DNA of 12,397 nucleotides, from the NCBI GenBank assembly GCA_039927815.1, contig JBDSUJ010000048.1:1-12397 (forward strand), read 5' to 3'. The notes below the pieces were generated by a model. The model did no database searches. It was not told where the DNA came from and worked only from the letters and a program-made list of their open reading frames with translations. Below, piece by piece: positions 1 through 5,914 of this stretch (position 1 is its first letter; each line of letters starts with the position of its first letter). Both the position numbers and the translations under genes were made by a program. Source of the stretch: Croceibacterium_A sp039927815. Its GTDB lineage: Bacteria; Pseudomonadota; Alphaproteobacteria; Sphingomonadales; Sphingomonadaceae.

Positions 1-263
1 GGGAGCTGAGCAGCATAGCGCTGGAAATACCACTGGCCTTTCTCACCCTCGGTCGGCTTGGACAGGGCGACATGGCGCACCTGGCGCGGGTTAAGGTGCT
101 GGCGGATCGCCTCGATTACGCCGCCCTTGCCCGCGCTGTCGCGCCCTTCGACCACCACCGCAATCCGCTTGCCGGTCGCCGTGGCCCACCGCGCCATCTC
201 GACCAGCTCGCGCTGGAGCGGTTCGAGTGCCGCTTCGTATTCCTTGCGTTTCAAGTGTCCCAT
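1..263 (-). CDS. ppk2: PPK2-family polyphosphate kinase, N-terminal part (cut by left edge)
   Basis: PPK2 enzymes transfer phosphate between polyphosphate and nucleotides in the cytosol. The visible part reads MGHLKRKEYEAALEPL and continues into a Walker A P-loop, EGRDSAGKGG, about 40-48 residues in, followed by HVALSKPTEGEKGQW and YFQRYAAQLP, all typical of this family. The Walker B and lid regions lie outside the window. The start chosen is the ATG at 263, which gives the usual short N-terminus. An in-frame ATG at 275 adds MGGP and touches the soxR stop codon directly (TAA then ATG), so it is a serious alternative. No clear Shine-Dalgarno precedes either start, which fits translation coupled to soxR. 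The family call is firm; the PPK2 class (ADP, AMP or GDP preference) cannot be told from this fragment. Confidence 0.93.
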   Translation of the reverse strand, partial: MGHLKRKEYEAALEPLQRELVEMARWATATGKRIAVVVEGRDSAGKGGVIEAIRQHLNPRQVRHVALSKPTEGEKGQWYFQRYAAQL

Positions 264-275
264 CGGGCCCCCCAT

Positions 276-716
276 TTAGCCGAGGATGGCCCGCGGGCCC
301 GAGCCTTTCAATCCCTGGCGGTCGTCCTTGTTGTATAGCTGGCACTTGGTCAGGCTGAGACAGCCGCAGCCGATGCACTGATCGAGCTGATTGCGCGTGC
401 GGCTGAGCAGGTTGATCCGCTGATCGATCTCGAACCGCATCCGCCGGCTGACATTCTGCCAGTCGCTCAGCGTGGGTGCGCGGCCGTGGGGAAGCGAAGC
501 GAGCTGAGTCTCTATCTCGTGCAGCGCCAGGCCGAGCCGCTGTGCAATCAGGACAAAGCTGACACGGCGGATGTCGGACCGCAGAAAACGCCGCTGGTTA
601 CCGCCGGTGCGCTCCGATCGCAGTAGTCCCTTGTCTTCGTAAAAGCGGATCGCCGAGACCGCGACACCGGTTCGCGCAGCCAGTTGGCCGATGGTGATGC
701 TGCGGTCTTCGGCCAT
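276..716 (-). CDS. soxR: SoxR, redox-sensing MerR-family activator
   Basis: This is a 146-residue MerR-family regulator, close to the usual SoxR length of about 150. Residues 8-50 form the winged-helix DNA-binding domain (ITIGQLAARTGVAVSAIRFY, then EDKGLL and the wing GGNQRRF). A dimerisation helix spans about 80-112. The cluster site is C114-x2-C117-x-C119-x5-C125, the exact SoxR [2Fe-2S] spacing. Oxidation of this cluster by redox-cycling compounds is known to switch SoxR on. The ATG at 716 gives the normal SoxR N-terminus and has GGAG nine bases upstream; the open frame running back to 764 enters the operator and is not credible. A SoxR box lies 25 bases upstream. The stop TAA abuts an ATG of the PPK2 gene, so the two are probably one transcript. 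The identification is very secure; which compounds it responds to is not visible. Confidence 0.97.
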   Translation of the reverse strand: MAEDRSITIGQLAARTGVAVSAIRFYEDKGLLRSERTGGNQRRFLRSDIRRVSFVLIAQRLGLALHEIETQLASLPHGRAPTLSDWQNVSRRMRFEIDQRINLLSRTRNQLDQCIGCGCLSLTKCQLYNKDDRQGLKGSGPRAILG

Positions 717-736
717 GCGGTTCCGCTCCAAATTGC

Positions 737-767
737 TTGACCTCAAGTGTACTTGAGGTTGCATAGG
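737..767 (+). promoter_or_regulatory. SoxR-type promoter for the VOC gene
   Basis: TTGACC (737-742) is a good -35 element. It is followed by a 19-bp spacer and the weaker -10 candidate CATAGG (762-767). A stretched 19-20 bp spacer with the regulator site inside it is the hallmark of MerR/SoxR-activated promoters. The layout copies E. coli soxS, where the -35 also overlaps the first two bases of the box. Reading the same site towards soxR gives much poorer elements (GCAACC and AGCAAT), so the activated promoter most likely faces the VOC gene. The -10 call is inference. Confidence 0.65.
741..758. promoter_or_regulatory. SoxR box (operator)
   Basis: The sequence is CCTCAAGTGTACTTGAGG. It has 8-bp perfect inverted arms (CCTCAAGT / ACTTGAGG) around a two-base centre and differs from the classical E. 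coli soxS box only at the two central bases. It sits between divergent soxR and the VOC gene, beside a gene that encodes a bona fide SoxR with all four cluster cysteines. The site identity rests on this motif match plus the adjacent regulator. Confidence 0.93.
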
Positions 768-851
768 AGGTCAAGCCGACAGTCTCAGCTCATTCTCAGG
801 CGGTCGGCAAATTTGAACATTCTCAACTGCTTGCTTCAGGAAATCGCGTTC

Positions 852-1223
852 ATGACACAGGGCCGAATCGAACATGTGAATTTGACCGTCAGCAATATCG
901 AGCGCTCCGCCGCGTTTTTCGAAAAACTGCTTGGGTGGCACCAGCGCTGGCGTGGAGCAGCGATGAGCGGGGGCGAGTCGATCCATGTCGGCGAGGCGAC
1001 CAGCTACTTCTCGTTATACACCGACCATGCGGATCATACCGGTCAGCGCAAGGGCCGCCCGCTCAACCATGTCGGGCTGCTGGTCGACGATCTCGCTGCC
1101 GCCGAGCGCGTCGTGCTCGAAGCCGGCCTCAAGGCCGGGGGTCACGACGATTACGAGCCGGGGCGGCGGTTTTACTTCTTCGACTGGGACGGCATCGAAT
1201 TCGAAGTGGTCAGTTACGCATGA
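852..1223 (+). CDS. VOC (glyoxalase/dioxygenase-fold) protein, probable SoxR target
   Basis: This is a 123-residue single-domain VOC protein. It has the two beta-alpha-beta-beta-beta modules: residues 5-60 (RIEHVNLTVSNIERSAAFFE, LLGW) and 71-121 (NHVGLLVDDL, then FYFFDWDGIEFEVVSY). Probable metal ligands are H8, H73 and E118. The ATG at 852 starts right at the fold, with AGGA about ten bases before it; the frame stays open upstream through the operator, but nothing there looks coding. A roughly 80-base leader separates it from the SoxR-type promoter, so it is probably induced by redox-cycling agents. VOC proteins include glyoxalase I, ring-cleavage dioxygenases, fosfomycin- or bleomycin-resistance proteins and isomerases. 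The substrate here cannot be read from sequence; a role in handling quinone-like or reactive carbonyl compounds is inference from SoxR control. Confidence 0.92.
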   Translation: MTQGRIEHVNLTVSNIERSAAFFEKLLGWHQRWRGAAMSGGESIHVGEATSYFSLYTDHADHTGQRKGRPLNHVGLLVDDLAAAERVVLEAGLKAGGHDDYEPGRRFYFFDWDGIEFEVVSYA

Positions 1224-1239
1224 GTGCCACGGGACCGGC

Positions 1240-1539
1240 TTACAACTCTTCCGCCACGCCCAGCTCAAACGCCGTCATGCGCCGCTGCGATAGGCCCAGA
1301 AGCACGCGCTGGTCCATCCAGCGGCGCATATGTGGCGTTGCGAAATGCGTGGTCAGCGCGGCGCGGCTGTCCCACAATTCCTGGACGCGGATGACGCCCG
1401 GCGCCGCAACGTCCTCGGAATAGGAATACGCCCGGCACCCGGGCTCGACCAGCGTGGCCGCGATCACCCTGCGCATCATCGGACGCGCTTCGTCGAGCGT
1501 TTCGAGAGGCAGACGGAACGACCCGATCACAGCGATCAT
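1240..1539 (-). CDS. Antibiotic biosynthesis monooxygenase (ABM)-family small protein, quinol monooxygenase-like
   Basis: This 99-residue protein has the length and pattern of the dimeric ferredoxin-like ABM fold: an opening strand MIAVIGSFRL, a helix DEARPMMRRVIAATLVEPGC, the strand YSYSEDVAAPGVIRVQELW, then a helix DSRAALTTHFATPHMRRW. Relatives such as YgiN oxidise quinols without a cofactor; others are heme-degrading or of unknown role, so the reaction here is uncertain. The start at 1539 is supported by the TGATG overlap with the end of gshA, which implies coupled translation; the longer open frame to 1581 only runs into gshA. It is the last gene of the rsmE-gshA transcript and converges on the VOC gene, with 16 bases between the stop codons. 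Confidence 0.85.
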   Translation of the reverse strand: MIAVIGSFRLPLETLDEARPMMRRVIAATLVEPGCRAYSYSEDVAAPGVIRVQELWDSRAALTTHFATPHMRRWMDQRVLLGLSQRRMTAFELGVAEEL

Positions 1540-2909
1540 CAAAAGCGCTCTTCGTAGACCCGGGTGATGTCGCCGTTCCATTCGCCGTGAAACTTGTCGA
1601 GCAGGCGCTGGGCGGGGACTTTGCCGCTGGCGACGATTTCCTGCAGCGGAGCGAGGTAGCCGACTTCGTTGTCGCCCGCCGCGTCAAGACGGCCGCGTGC
1701 CGACAGGCCGGCCGCCGCGATTTTCACCACTTCGCCGGCCACGTCGCGCAAGGTCCTACCGCCGGCTATCGGCGCATCGAGCCCGAGCCGTGGGACCGCC
1801 TTGCGCAGCGCCTCGCGCTCATCCATCGTCCAGTGCCTGACCAGGTCCCACGCGGCGTCGAGCGCGGTGTTGTCGTACAACAGGCCAACCCACAGCGCGG
1901 GCAAGGCGCAGATCCGGTTCCACGGGCCACCGTCGGCGCCGCGCATCTCGAGGAACGATTTAAGCCGCACTTCAGGAAACGCGGTCGACAGGTGATCGAC
2001 CCAGTCGCTCTGCGTCGGCAATTCGCCCGGTAGCACCGAGAGCTTGCCAGCGAGGAAATCGCGGAAGCTGTGGCCCGCAGCGTCGATGTACTTGCCGTCG
2101 CGGAACACGAAATACATCGGCACATCGAGCATGTAATCGACGTAGCGTTCGTACCCGAACCCGTCCTCGAACACGAACGGCAGCATGCCGGTGCGATGCG
2201 GATCGGTATCGGACCAGATATGGCTGCGGTAGCTGAGAAAACCGTTGGGCTTGCCCTCGGTGAACGGCGAATTGGCGAACAGCGCGGTGGCGAGTGGCTG
2301 GAGCGCAAGCCCGACGCGGAACTTCTTCGCCATGTTCGCCTCGGAGCAATAATCGAGGTTCACCTGGATGGTGCAGGTCCGCAGCATCATGTCGAGGCCC
2401 ATGGTGCCCACGCGCGGCATGTGCCGCAGCATGATCGCATAGCGCCCCTTGGGCATGATCGGCAGCTCGGCGCGGGTCTTGTCCGGCCACATCCCCAGCC
2501 CCAGGTAGCCGAGCCCGAGCGCATCGCCGACTTCCTTGACTTGTTCGAGATGGCGCCCAGTTTCGGCGCAGGTCTGGTGCAGGGTCTCGAGCGGTGCGCC
2601 CGACAGCTCGAGCTGGCCCGCCGGTTCGAGGCTGACATTGCCATCAGGCCCCTCGAGCGCGATGATCTTGCCGCCTTCCACCACCGGCTTCCACCCGTAG
2701 CGGGTCAGCGCGATCAGCAGCGCATGGATGCCACCCGGCTCCTCGTACGACGGGGCGCGGCGGTCGGCGATGAAGTAGACCAGCTTTTCGTGCTCGGTGC
2801 CGATACGCCAGCGCTCGGGCGCTTTCTCGCCCGCCTGCATCGGCGCGACCAGCTGCTCGCGCCGCTCGATCGGCGGCTCCTGTCCTTCGGTCGCCTTGCG
2901 CGTGCTCAT
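1539..2909 (-). CDS. gshA: Glutamate-cysteine ligase (glutathione synthesis, first step)
   Basis: This 456-residue enzyme is of the plant/alphaproteobacterial GshA type. It joins L-glutamate and L-cysteine using ATP to give gamma-glutamylcysteine, the committed step to glutathione, in the cytosol. Recognisable stretches are RWRIGTEHEKLVY (33-45, with Glu39 and Glu41 at the catalytic metal site region), LEPAGQLELSGAPLETLHQT, MLRTCTIQVNLDY, FANSPFTEGKPNG, and near the C-terminus GDNEVGYLAPL. Length is normal and the frame is intact. The ATG at 2909 has no strong Shine-Dalgarno. rsmE lies 47 bases upstream on the same strand, an arrangement common in alphaproteobacteria, and no clear terminator separates them. 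Its stop overlaps the start of the ABM gene by one base. Confidence 0.97.
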   Translation of the reverse strand: MSTRKATEGQEPPIERREQLVAPMQAGEKAPERWRIGTEHEKLVYFIADRRAPSYEEPGGIHALLIALTRYGWKPVVEGGKIIALEGPDGNVSLEPAGQLELSGAPLETLHQTCAETGRHLEQVKEVGDALGLGYLGLGMWPDKTRAELPIMPKGRYAIMLRHMPRVGTMGLDMMLRTCTIQVNLDYCSEANMAKKFRVGLALQPLATALFANSPFTEGKPNGFLSYRSHIWSDTDPHRTGMLPFVFEDGFGYERYVDYMLDVPMYFVFRDGKYIDAAGHSFRDFLAGKLSVLPGELPTQSDWVDHLSTAFPEVRLKSFLEMRGADGGPWNRICALPALWVGLLYDNTALDAAWDLVRHWTMDEREALRKAVPRLGLDAPIAGGRTLRDVAGEVVKIAAAGLSARGRLDAAGDNEVGYLAPLQEIVASGKVPAQRLLDKFHGEWNGDITRVYEERF

Positions 2910-2956
2910 CGAGCGGGCCGTTAGAGCCTGCGCGCGGGGTGCGCTAGAACAAAACG

Positions 2957-3700
2957 CTACCAGTCACCGGCGATCCCCATCCACAGCGCGGTGGCGGCGA
3001 TGGCCGCGGTCTCGCCGCGCAGGATACGCGGACCGAGCGAGATCGGGTGGGCCTGCGGCAGCGCGCGGATCGCGGCCCGCTCGGCGTCGTCGAACCCGCC
3101 CTCGGGGCCGGTCAGCAAGGCGGCCGGCCCGGCTGCGGCGGCGAAGGCTGCAGCGGCGGGCGCCCCGCCCTGCTCGTCGGCAAAGAACAGCGTGCGGCCC
3201 GCCGGCCACTCGCGCAGCAAGGCGTCCAGCTTCACTGGTTCGGCCAGTCGCGACAGGGCGGTGCGGGCGCATTGTTCGGCCGCTTCGATCATGATGGTCC
3301 GCGCGCGCTCGAGGTTGAGTTTATCGGCCACGCAGCGATGCGTGACGAGCGGGCGGACGTGATCGACGCCCAGCTCGGTCGCCTTTTCCAGCACGAGATC
3401 GAAGCGGTCCTTCTTGAGCAGCGCCGGGCACATCCAGAAATCGGGCACCGGCTCACGCGGGCGCAGGTGTTCGACGACCCGCAACGAGACCGCACGCTTG
3501 CAAATGTCGGCGACCGTGGCCGCCCACTCTCCGGTCACGTCGTCACACACGATCACCGGATCGGCCGGCGCCAAGCGCATGACTTTCGCCAGATAATGCG
3601 CCGGGTTTCCCTCGACGCTGAGCACGGCTCCGATCGCCAGCGGTCCGGCGACGAACAGCCGCGGCGCGCTGCGTGGTGGCCAGGCGGGGGTCGCGGGCAC
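2957..3700 (-). CDS. rsmE: 16S rRNA (uracil1498-N3)-methyltransferase RsmE
   Basis: RsmE methylates U1498 of 16S rRNA in the small ribosomal subunit, using S-adenosylmethionine. The 247-residue product has an N-terminal PUA-like part (PRLFVAGPL, HYLAKVMRLAPAD) and a C-terminal SPOUT knot with LLTGPEGGF (195-203) and SLGPRILRGETAA (221-233), both RsmE signatures. ALLKKDRFDLVLEKATELGV (94-113) is also characteristic. The start is the GTG at 3700, preceded by GGAGA; the first in-frame ATG would delete the PUA-like domain. This GTG overlaps the stop of the HxlR gene (TAGTG), so rsmE is likely translated from the HxlR transcript. Such coupling of a housekeeping rRNA methylase to a regulator is unusual. 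Function is highly confident; the exact start is fairly so. Confidence 0.96.
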   Translation of the reverse strand: MPATPAWPPRSAPRLFVAGPLAIGAVLSVEGNPAHYLAKVMRLAPADPVIVCDDVTGEWAATVADICKRAVSLRVVEHLRPREPVPDFWMCPALLKKDRFDLVLEKATELGVDHVRPLVTHRCVADKLNLERARTIMIEAAEQCARTALSRLAEPVKLDALLREWPAGRTLFFADEQGGAPAAAAFAAAAGPAALLTGPEGGFDDAERAAIRALPQAHPISLGPRILRGETAAIAATALWMGIAGDW

Positions 3701-4122
3701 TATCTCCGGCGCCGGACCGATATGGCCTTCCGGTCAACCGGGGCGCCGGTCTGCGCATCGACCAGGGCCGTCCTGACCGGCGCACTGGCGGGGCCGTGAA
3801 CGAACTCGATCGGGCCCGGCGCAACCCACTTCTCGCCCCATTCGGTCGCCGCCATCGCGACGGTAAGAAGCTCTTGGCCGCTCTCGCTGAGGCCATAGGC
3901 GCCGGTCGCCGGGTCGAATGTCATGACACCCACTTCGATAAGGTGCTCAAGCCGGCGCGAGAGGATGTTCGAGGCTATGCCAAGGCTGCTCTGGAAGTCG
4001 CCAAAGCGAGTCGAGCCGCGAAACCGCGCATCGCGCACGATGAGCAGCGTCCAGCGCTCCCCGATAAGTTCCAGGGCTCGGGCGAGCGCGCAGTCCTGAC
4101 CGGGATATAGTCTGCCGAGCAT
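3700..4122 (-). CDS. HxlR-family transcriptional regulator
   Basis: This is a 140-residue winged-helix regulator of the HxlR type. It opens with LYPGQDCALARALELIGERW (5-24), followed by TLLIVRDARFRGSTRFGDFQ, the recognition region LGIASNILSRRLEHLIEVGV, and the wing ATGAYGLSESGQELL. HxlR regulators bind DNA as dimers, and several (YodB, HypR, QorR) sense quinones or oxidants through an N-terminal cysteine. This protein has exactly one cysteine, C11, in that region. The ATG at 4122 is preferred because it begins at the conserved domain; the upstream frame to 4191 runs into paired palindromes that look like operator DNA, and neither site has a strong Shine-Dalgarno. It is divergent from the GST gene and leads into rsmE and gshA with a one-base overlap. 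The effector is unknown. Confidence 0.93.
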   Translation of the reverse strand: MLGRLYPGQDCALARALELIGERWTLLIVRDARFRGSTRFGDFQSSLGIASNILSRRLEHLIEVGVMTFDPATGAYGLSESGQELLTVAMAATEWGEKWVAPGPIEFVHGPASAPVRTALVDAQTGAPVDRKAISVRRRR

Positions 4123-4161
4123 GGCGCACGCTTGCCGCTTCGTGGCGGCGTTGGCAAGAGA

Positions 4162-4200
4162 ACTTGCATTACGCAAGCAAAACACTTGCATGATACAAGT
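4162..4200. promoter_or_regulatory. Two tandem 17-bp palindromes, probable HxlR operators
   Basis: The first copy at 4162-4178 is ACTTGCATTACGCAAGC; the second at 4184-4200 is ACTTGCATGATACAAGT. The second fits ACTTG-n-AT-n-AT-n-CAAGT, a symmetric dimer site, and the first departs from that pattern at two positions. Their starts are 22 bp apart, about two helical turns, so two dimers could bind the same face. They lie between the divergent HxlR and GST genes, so autoregulation plus control of GST is the natural reading. Which protein binds is inference from position. Confidence 0.7.
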
Positions 4201-4260
4201 TTGCTAGGCACGGTTGGGAAGTCCGGAACGATCCGGAAGTCACCAGAAGGACGCCACAAC

Positions 4261-4914
4261 ATGGATACCATCACGATCACCGGCTTTCGCGAGGTTCCCC
4301 CCTTCGCACGCGGGCTCGTCCGCGACATCCGCCTGCGCTGGGTGCTCAACGAGCTGGGTCGCCCGTATGACGTCAAGTTGATCGAACAGTCGGAGCGATC
4401 CGACGACGCCTTTCTGGCGCTTCAGCCGTTCGGAATGGTCCCGTCGATGACCGCCGACGGCAGTTCGCTGTTCGAAAGTGGCGCGATCGTCTTTCTACTT
4501 GCCGAGGGGACCGAGTTGGCAGGGCCCGCGGAGGCACGACGCGGCGAGACGCTGGCGTGGATTTTCGCGGCGCTGAACACGGTGGAACCTTACATCACCT
4601 TGCTGTTTGTCAACGACCGCGCGCGGGCCGACAAATCTTGGGCGCAGGAAGCTCGGCCCGATCTGGTCGAGGTCGTCAATCGCCGCCTTGCGGTGCTGGA
4701 GGTCCGCCTCACCGCGCAAGACTACCTGCTCGAACGCTTCAGCGCGGCCGACATCGTCATGGTCACGACGCTGCGGTTTCTGCCCGATTCCGCGCTGCTG
4801 GATCCATTCCCCGCGGTGTCGGCCTACGTAGCGCGGTGCGAAGCGCGACCGGCGTTCAAGGCAGCGTTGGAAGGGCATCTGGCCGATCTGGCACCCGTTG
4901 CACAGGCGGCCTGA
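4261..4914 (+). CDS. Glutathione S-transferase family protein
   Basis: This 217-residue cytosolic GST has an N-terminal thioredoxin-like domain (about 1-80) and a helical C-terminal domain (about 90-205). Landmarks are RLRWVLNELGRPYDVKLIEQ, the cis-proline loop FGMVPSM with P61, and FESGAI with E72-S73, which normally holds the gamma-glutamyl end of glutathione. The C-terminal domain shows the YLLERFSAADIVMVTTLRFL pattern, including the capping Asp. The ATG at 4261 has AGAAGGA nine bases upstream. No canonical catalytic Ser, Cys or Tyr is evident at the start of helix 1, where the sequence reads PPFARGLVRD. It is divergent from an HxlR regulator that probably controls it, and it lies one operon away from gshA, which makes its co-substrate. 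Family is sure; substrate and even conjugating activity are not. Confidence 0.94.
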   Translation: MDTITITGFREVPPFARGLVRDIRLRWVLNELGRPYDVKLIEQSERSDDAFLALQPFGMVPSMTADGSSLFESGAIVFLLAEGTELAGPAEARRGETLAWIFAALNTVEPYITLLFVNDRARADKSWAQEARPDLVEVVNRRLAVLEVRLTAQDYLLERFSAADIVMVTTLRFLPDSALLDPFPAVSAYVARCEARPAFKAALEGHLADLAPVAQAA

Positions 4915-4922
4915 TCGGCCGA

Positions 4923-4952
4923 GGCGCGGGCTAACAAACTTTAGCCCGCGCC
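4923..4952 (+). terminator. Strong hairpin after the GST gene
   Basis: A perfect 12-bp stem (GGCGCGGGCTAA at 4923-4934, TTAGCCCGCGCC at 4941-4952) closes a 6-base loop. It begins eight bases after the GST stop. No T-run follows (CTTGCCGG), so it is not a textbook intrinsic terminator, but its strength and position suggest a transcript end or 3'-protecting structure separating GST from ubiA. Confidence 0.6.
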
Positions 4953-5005
4953 CTTGCCGGAGCTGCGCGCTTCCGCTGCGGCCCGCGCTCCACTAAAGCC
5001 CGGCG

Positions 5006-5911
5006 ATGAGCGCGGATATGATTGTTCCCGACACCCAGCACCGTGGCCTGGTCGCGCGGCTGCCCGAACGGGCGCGCGACTTGGCTCAGCTGGCGCGGTT
5101 TGATCGTCCGATCGGATGGTGGCTGCTGTTCTGGCCGTGCGCGTGGGGCGTGTGGCTGACCGGGGCGGGGTTTCGCTGGGGGCTGATCGTGTGGCTGCTG
5201 GCGGGCGCGATCGCGATGCGCGGCGCGGGCTGCGTGTACAACGATATCGTCGATGCCGACCTCGACCGCAAAGTCGCCCGCACGGCCAGCCGCCCGATTG
5301 CCAGCGGGCGCGTGAGCGTGAAGGCAGCATGGGCGTGGCTGCTAGCGCTATGCGCGGTCGGGCTGGTGGTGCTGCTGCAATTGCGCTGGCAGGCGCAACT
5401 GGTCGCGCTCGGCAGCTTTGGGCTGGTCGCCGCCTATCCGTTCATGAAGCGGCTGACGTGGTGGCCGCAGGCGTGGCTTGGGCTGGTATTCACGTGGGGC
5501 GCGCCGGTTGGGTGGGTGGCGCTGCGCGGCGATCGGCTCGAGGTGCTGGCCGCGCTTTACGCCGGGGCGATGTGTTGGTGCATCGGTTATGACACGATCT
5601 ACGCGCTGCAGGACCGCGAGGACGACGCGCTGGTCGGCATCCGTTCGAGCGCGCTGCGGCTGGGCAATCATGTGCGGGGCGGCGTGATGGCGTTCTATGG
5701 CCTGGCGTTGGCGCTGTGGGCGCTCGGCTTCTGGCTGCTGCGCGGCGATTGGCTCGGCGTGCTCGCGCTGGCACCGGCGTGCGGCCACTTATTGTGGCAA
5801 AGCGTGACGCTCGTGCCGGGCAATGCCGACAACGCCCTCGCGCGGTTTCGCTCGAACCGTTTCGCCGGGCTGCTGGTGGCCGTGGCGTGCTTCGTCGTCG
5901 GCAACGCCTGA
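5006..5911 (+). CDS. ubiA: 4-hydroxybenzoate polyprenyltransferase UbiA
   Basis: UbiA attaches the polyprenyl tail to 4-hydroxybenzoate in ubiquinone synthesis, in the cytoplasmic membrane. The 301-residue product has the two aspartate-rich, Mg-diphosphate-binding motifs of the family: NDIVDADLD at 79-87 and DTIYALQDREDD at 196-207. Between and around them are about eight or nine hydrophobic helices (for example 36-51, 57-72, 108-124, 131-146, 156-172). RFDRPIGWWLLFWPCAWGVW near residues 31-50 is typical of the bacterial enzyme. The ATG at 5006 gives the expected length; an in-frame ATG four codons later is possible, and no clear Shine-Dalgarno was seen. In related bacteria ubiA is often close to rsmE and gshA; here an HxlR-GST pair lies between them. 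Its stop is 3 bp from the stop of the convergent membrane methyltransferase gene. Confidence 0.96.
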   Translation: MSADMIVPDTQHRGLVARLPERARDLAQLARFDRPIGWWLLFWPCAWGVWLTGAGFRWGLIVWLLAGAIAMRGAGCVYNDIVDADLDRKVARTASRPIASGRVSVKAAWAWLLALCAVGLVVLLQLRWQAQLVALGSFGLVAAYPFMKRLTWWPQAWLGLVFTWGAPVGWVALRGDRLEVLAALYAGAMCWCIGYDTIYALQDREDDALVGIRSSALRLGNHVRGGVMAFYGLALALWALGFWLLRGDWLGVLALAPACGHLLWQSVTLVPGNADNALARFRSNRFAGLLVAVACFVVGNA

Positions 5912-5914
5912 TGC

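Noticed and set aside
765..771. AGGAGGT, a perfect Shine-Dalgarno-like string just after the SoxR box
   Set aside because: No start codon lies at a workable distance downstream, and the string overlaps the proposed -10 region; the VOC gene has its own start 80 bases on.
2070..2924. 284-codon open frame on the plus strand opposite gshA
   Set aside because: It is antisense to an unambiguous gshA, and its composition (rich in H, R, Q, E) is typical of shadow frames in high-GC DNA.
4123..4191. Longer HxlR protein starting at 4191 with extra cysteines
   Set aside because: That start codon lies inside the second palindrome, and the extension shows no family similarity; the ATG at 4122 begins at the conserved domain.
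4907..4921. Small CGGCC/GGCCG hairpin over the GST stop codon
   Set aside because: A 5-bp stem in GC-rich DNA is expected by chance and is overshadowed by the 12-bp stem next to it.
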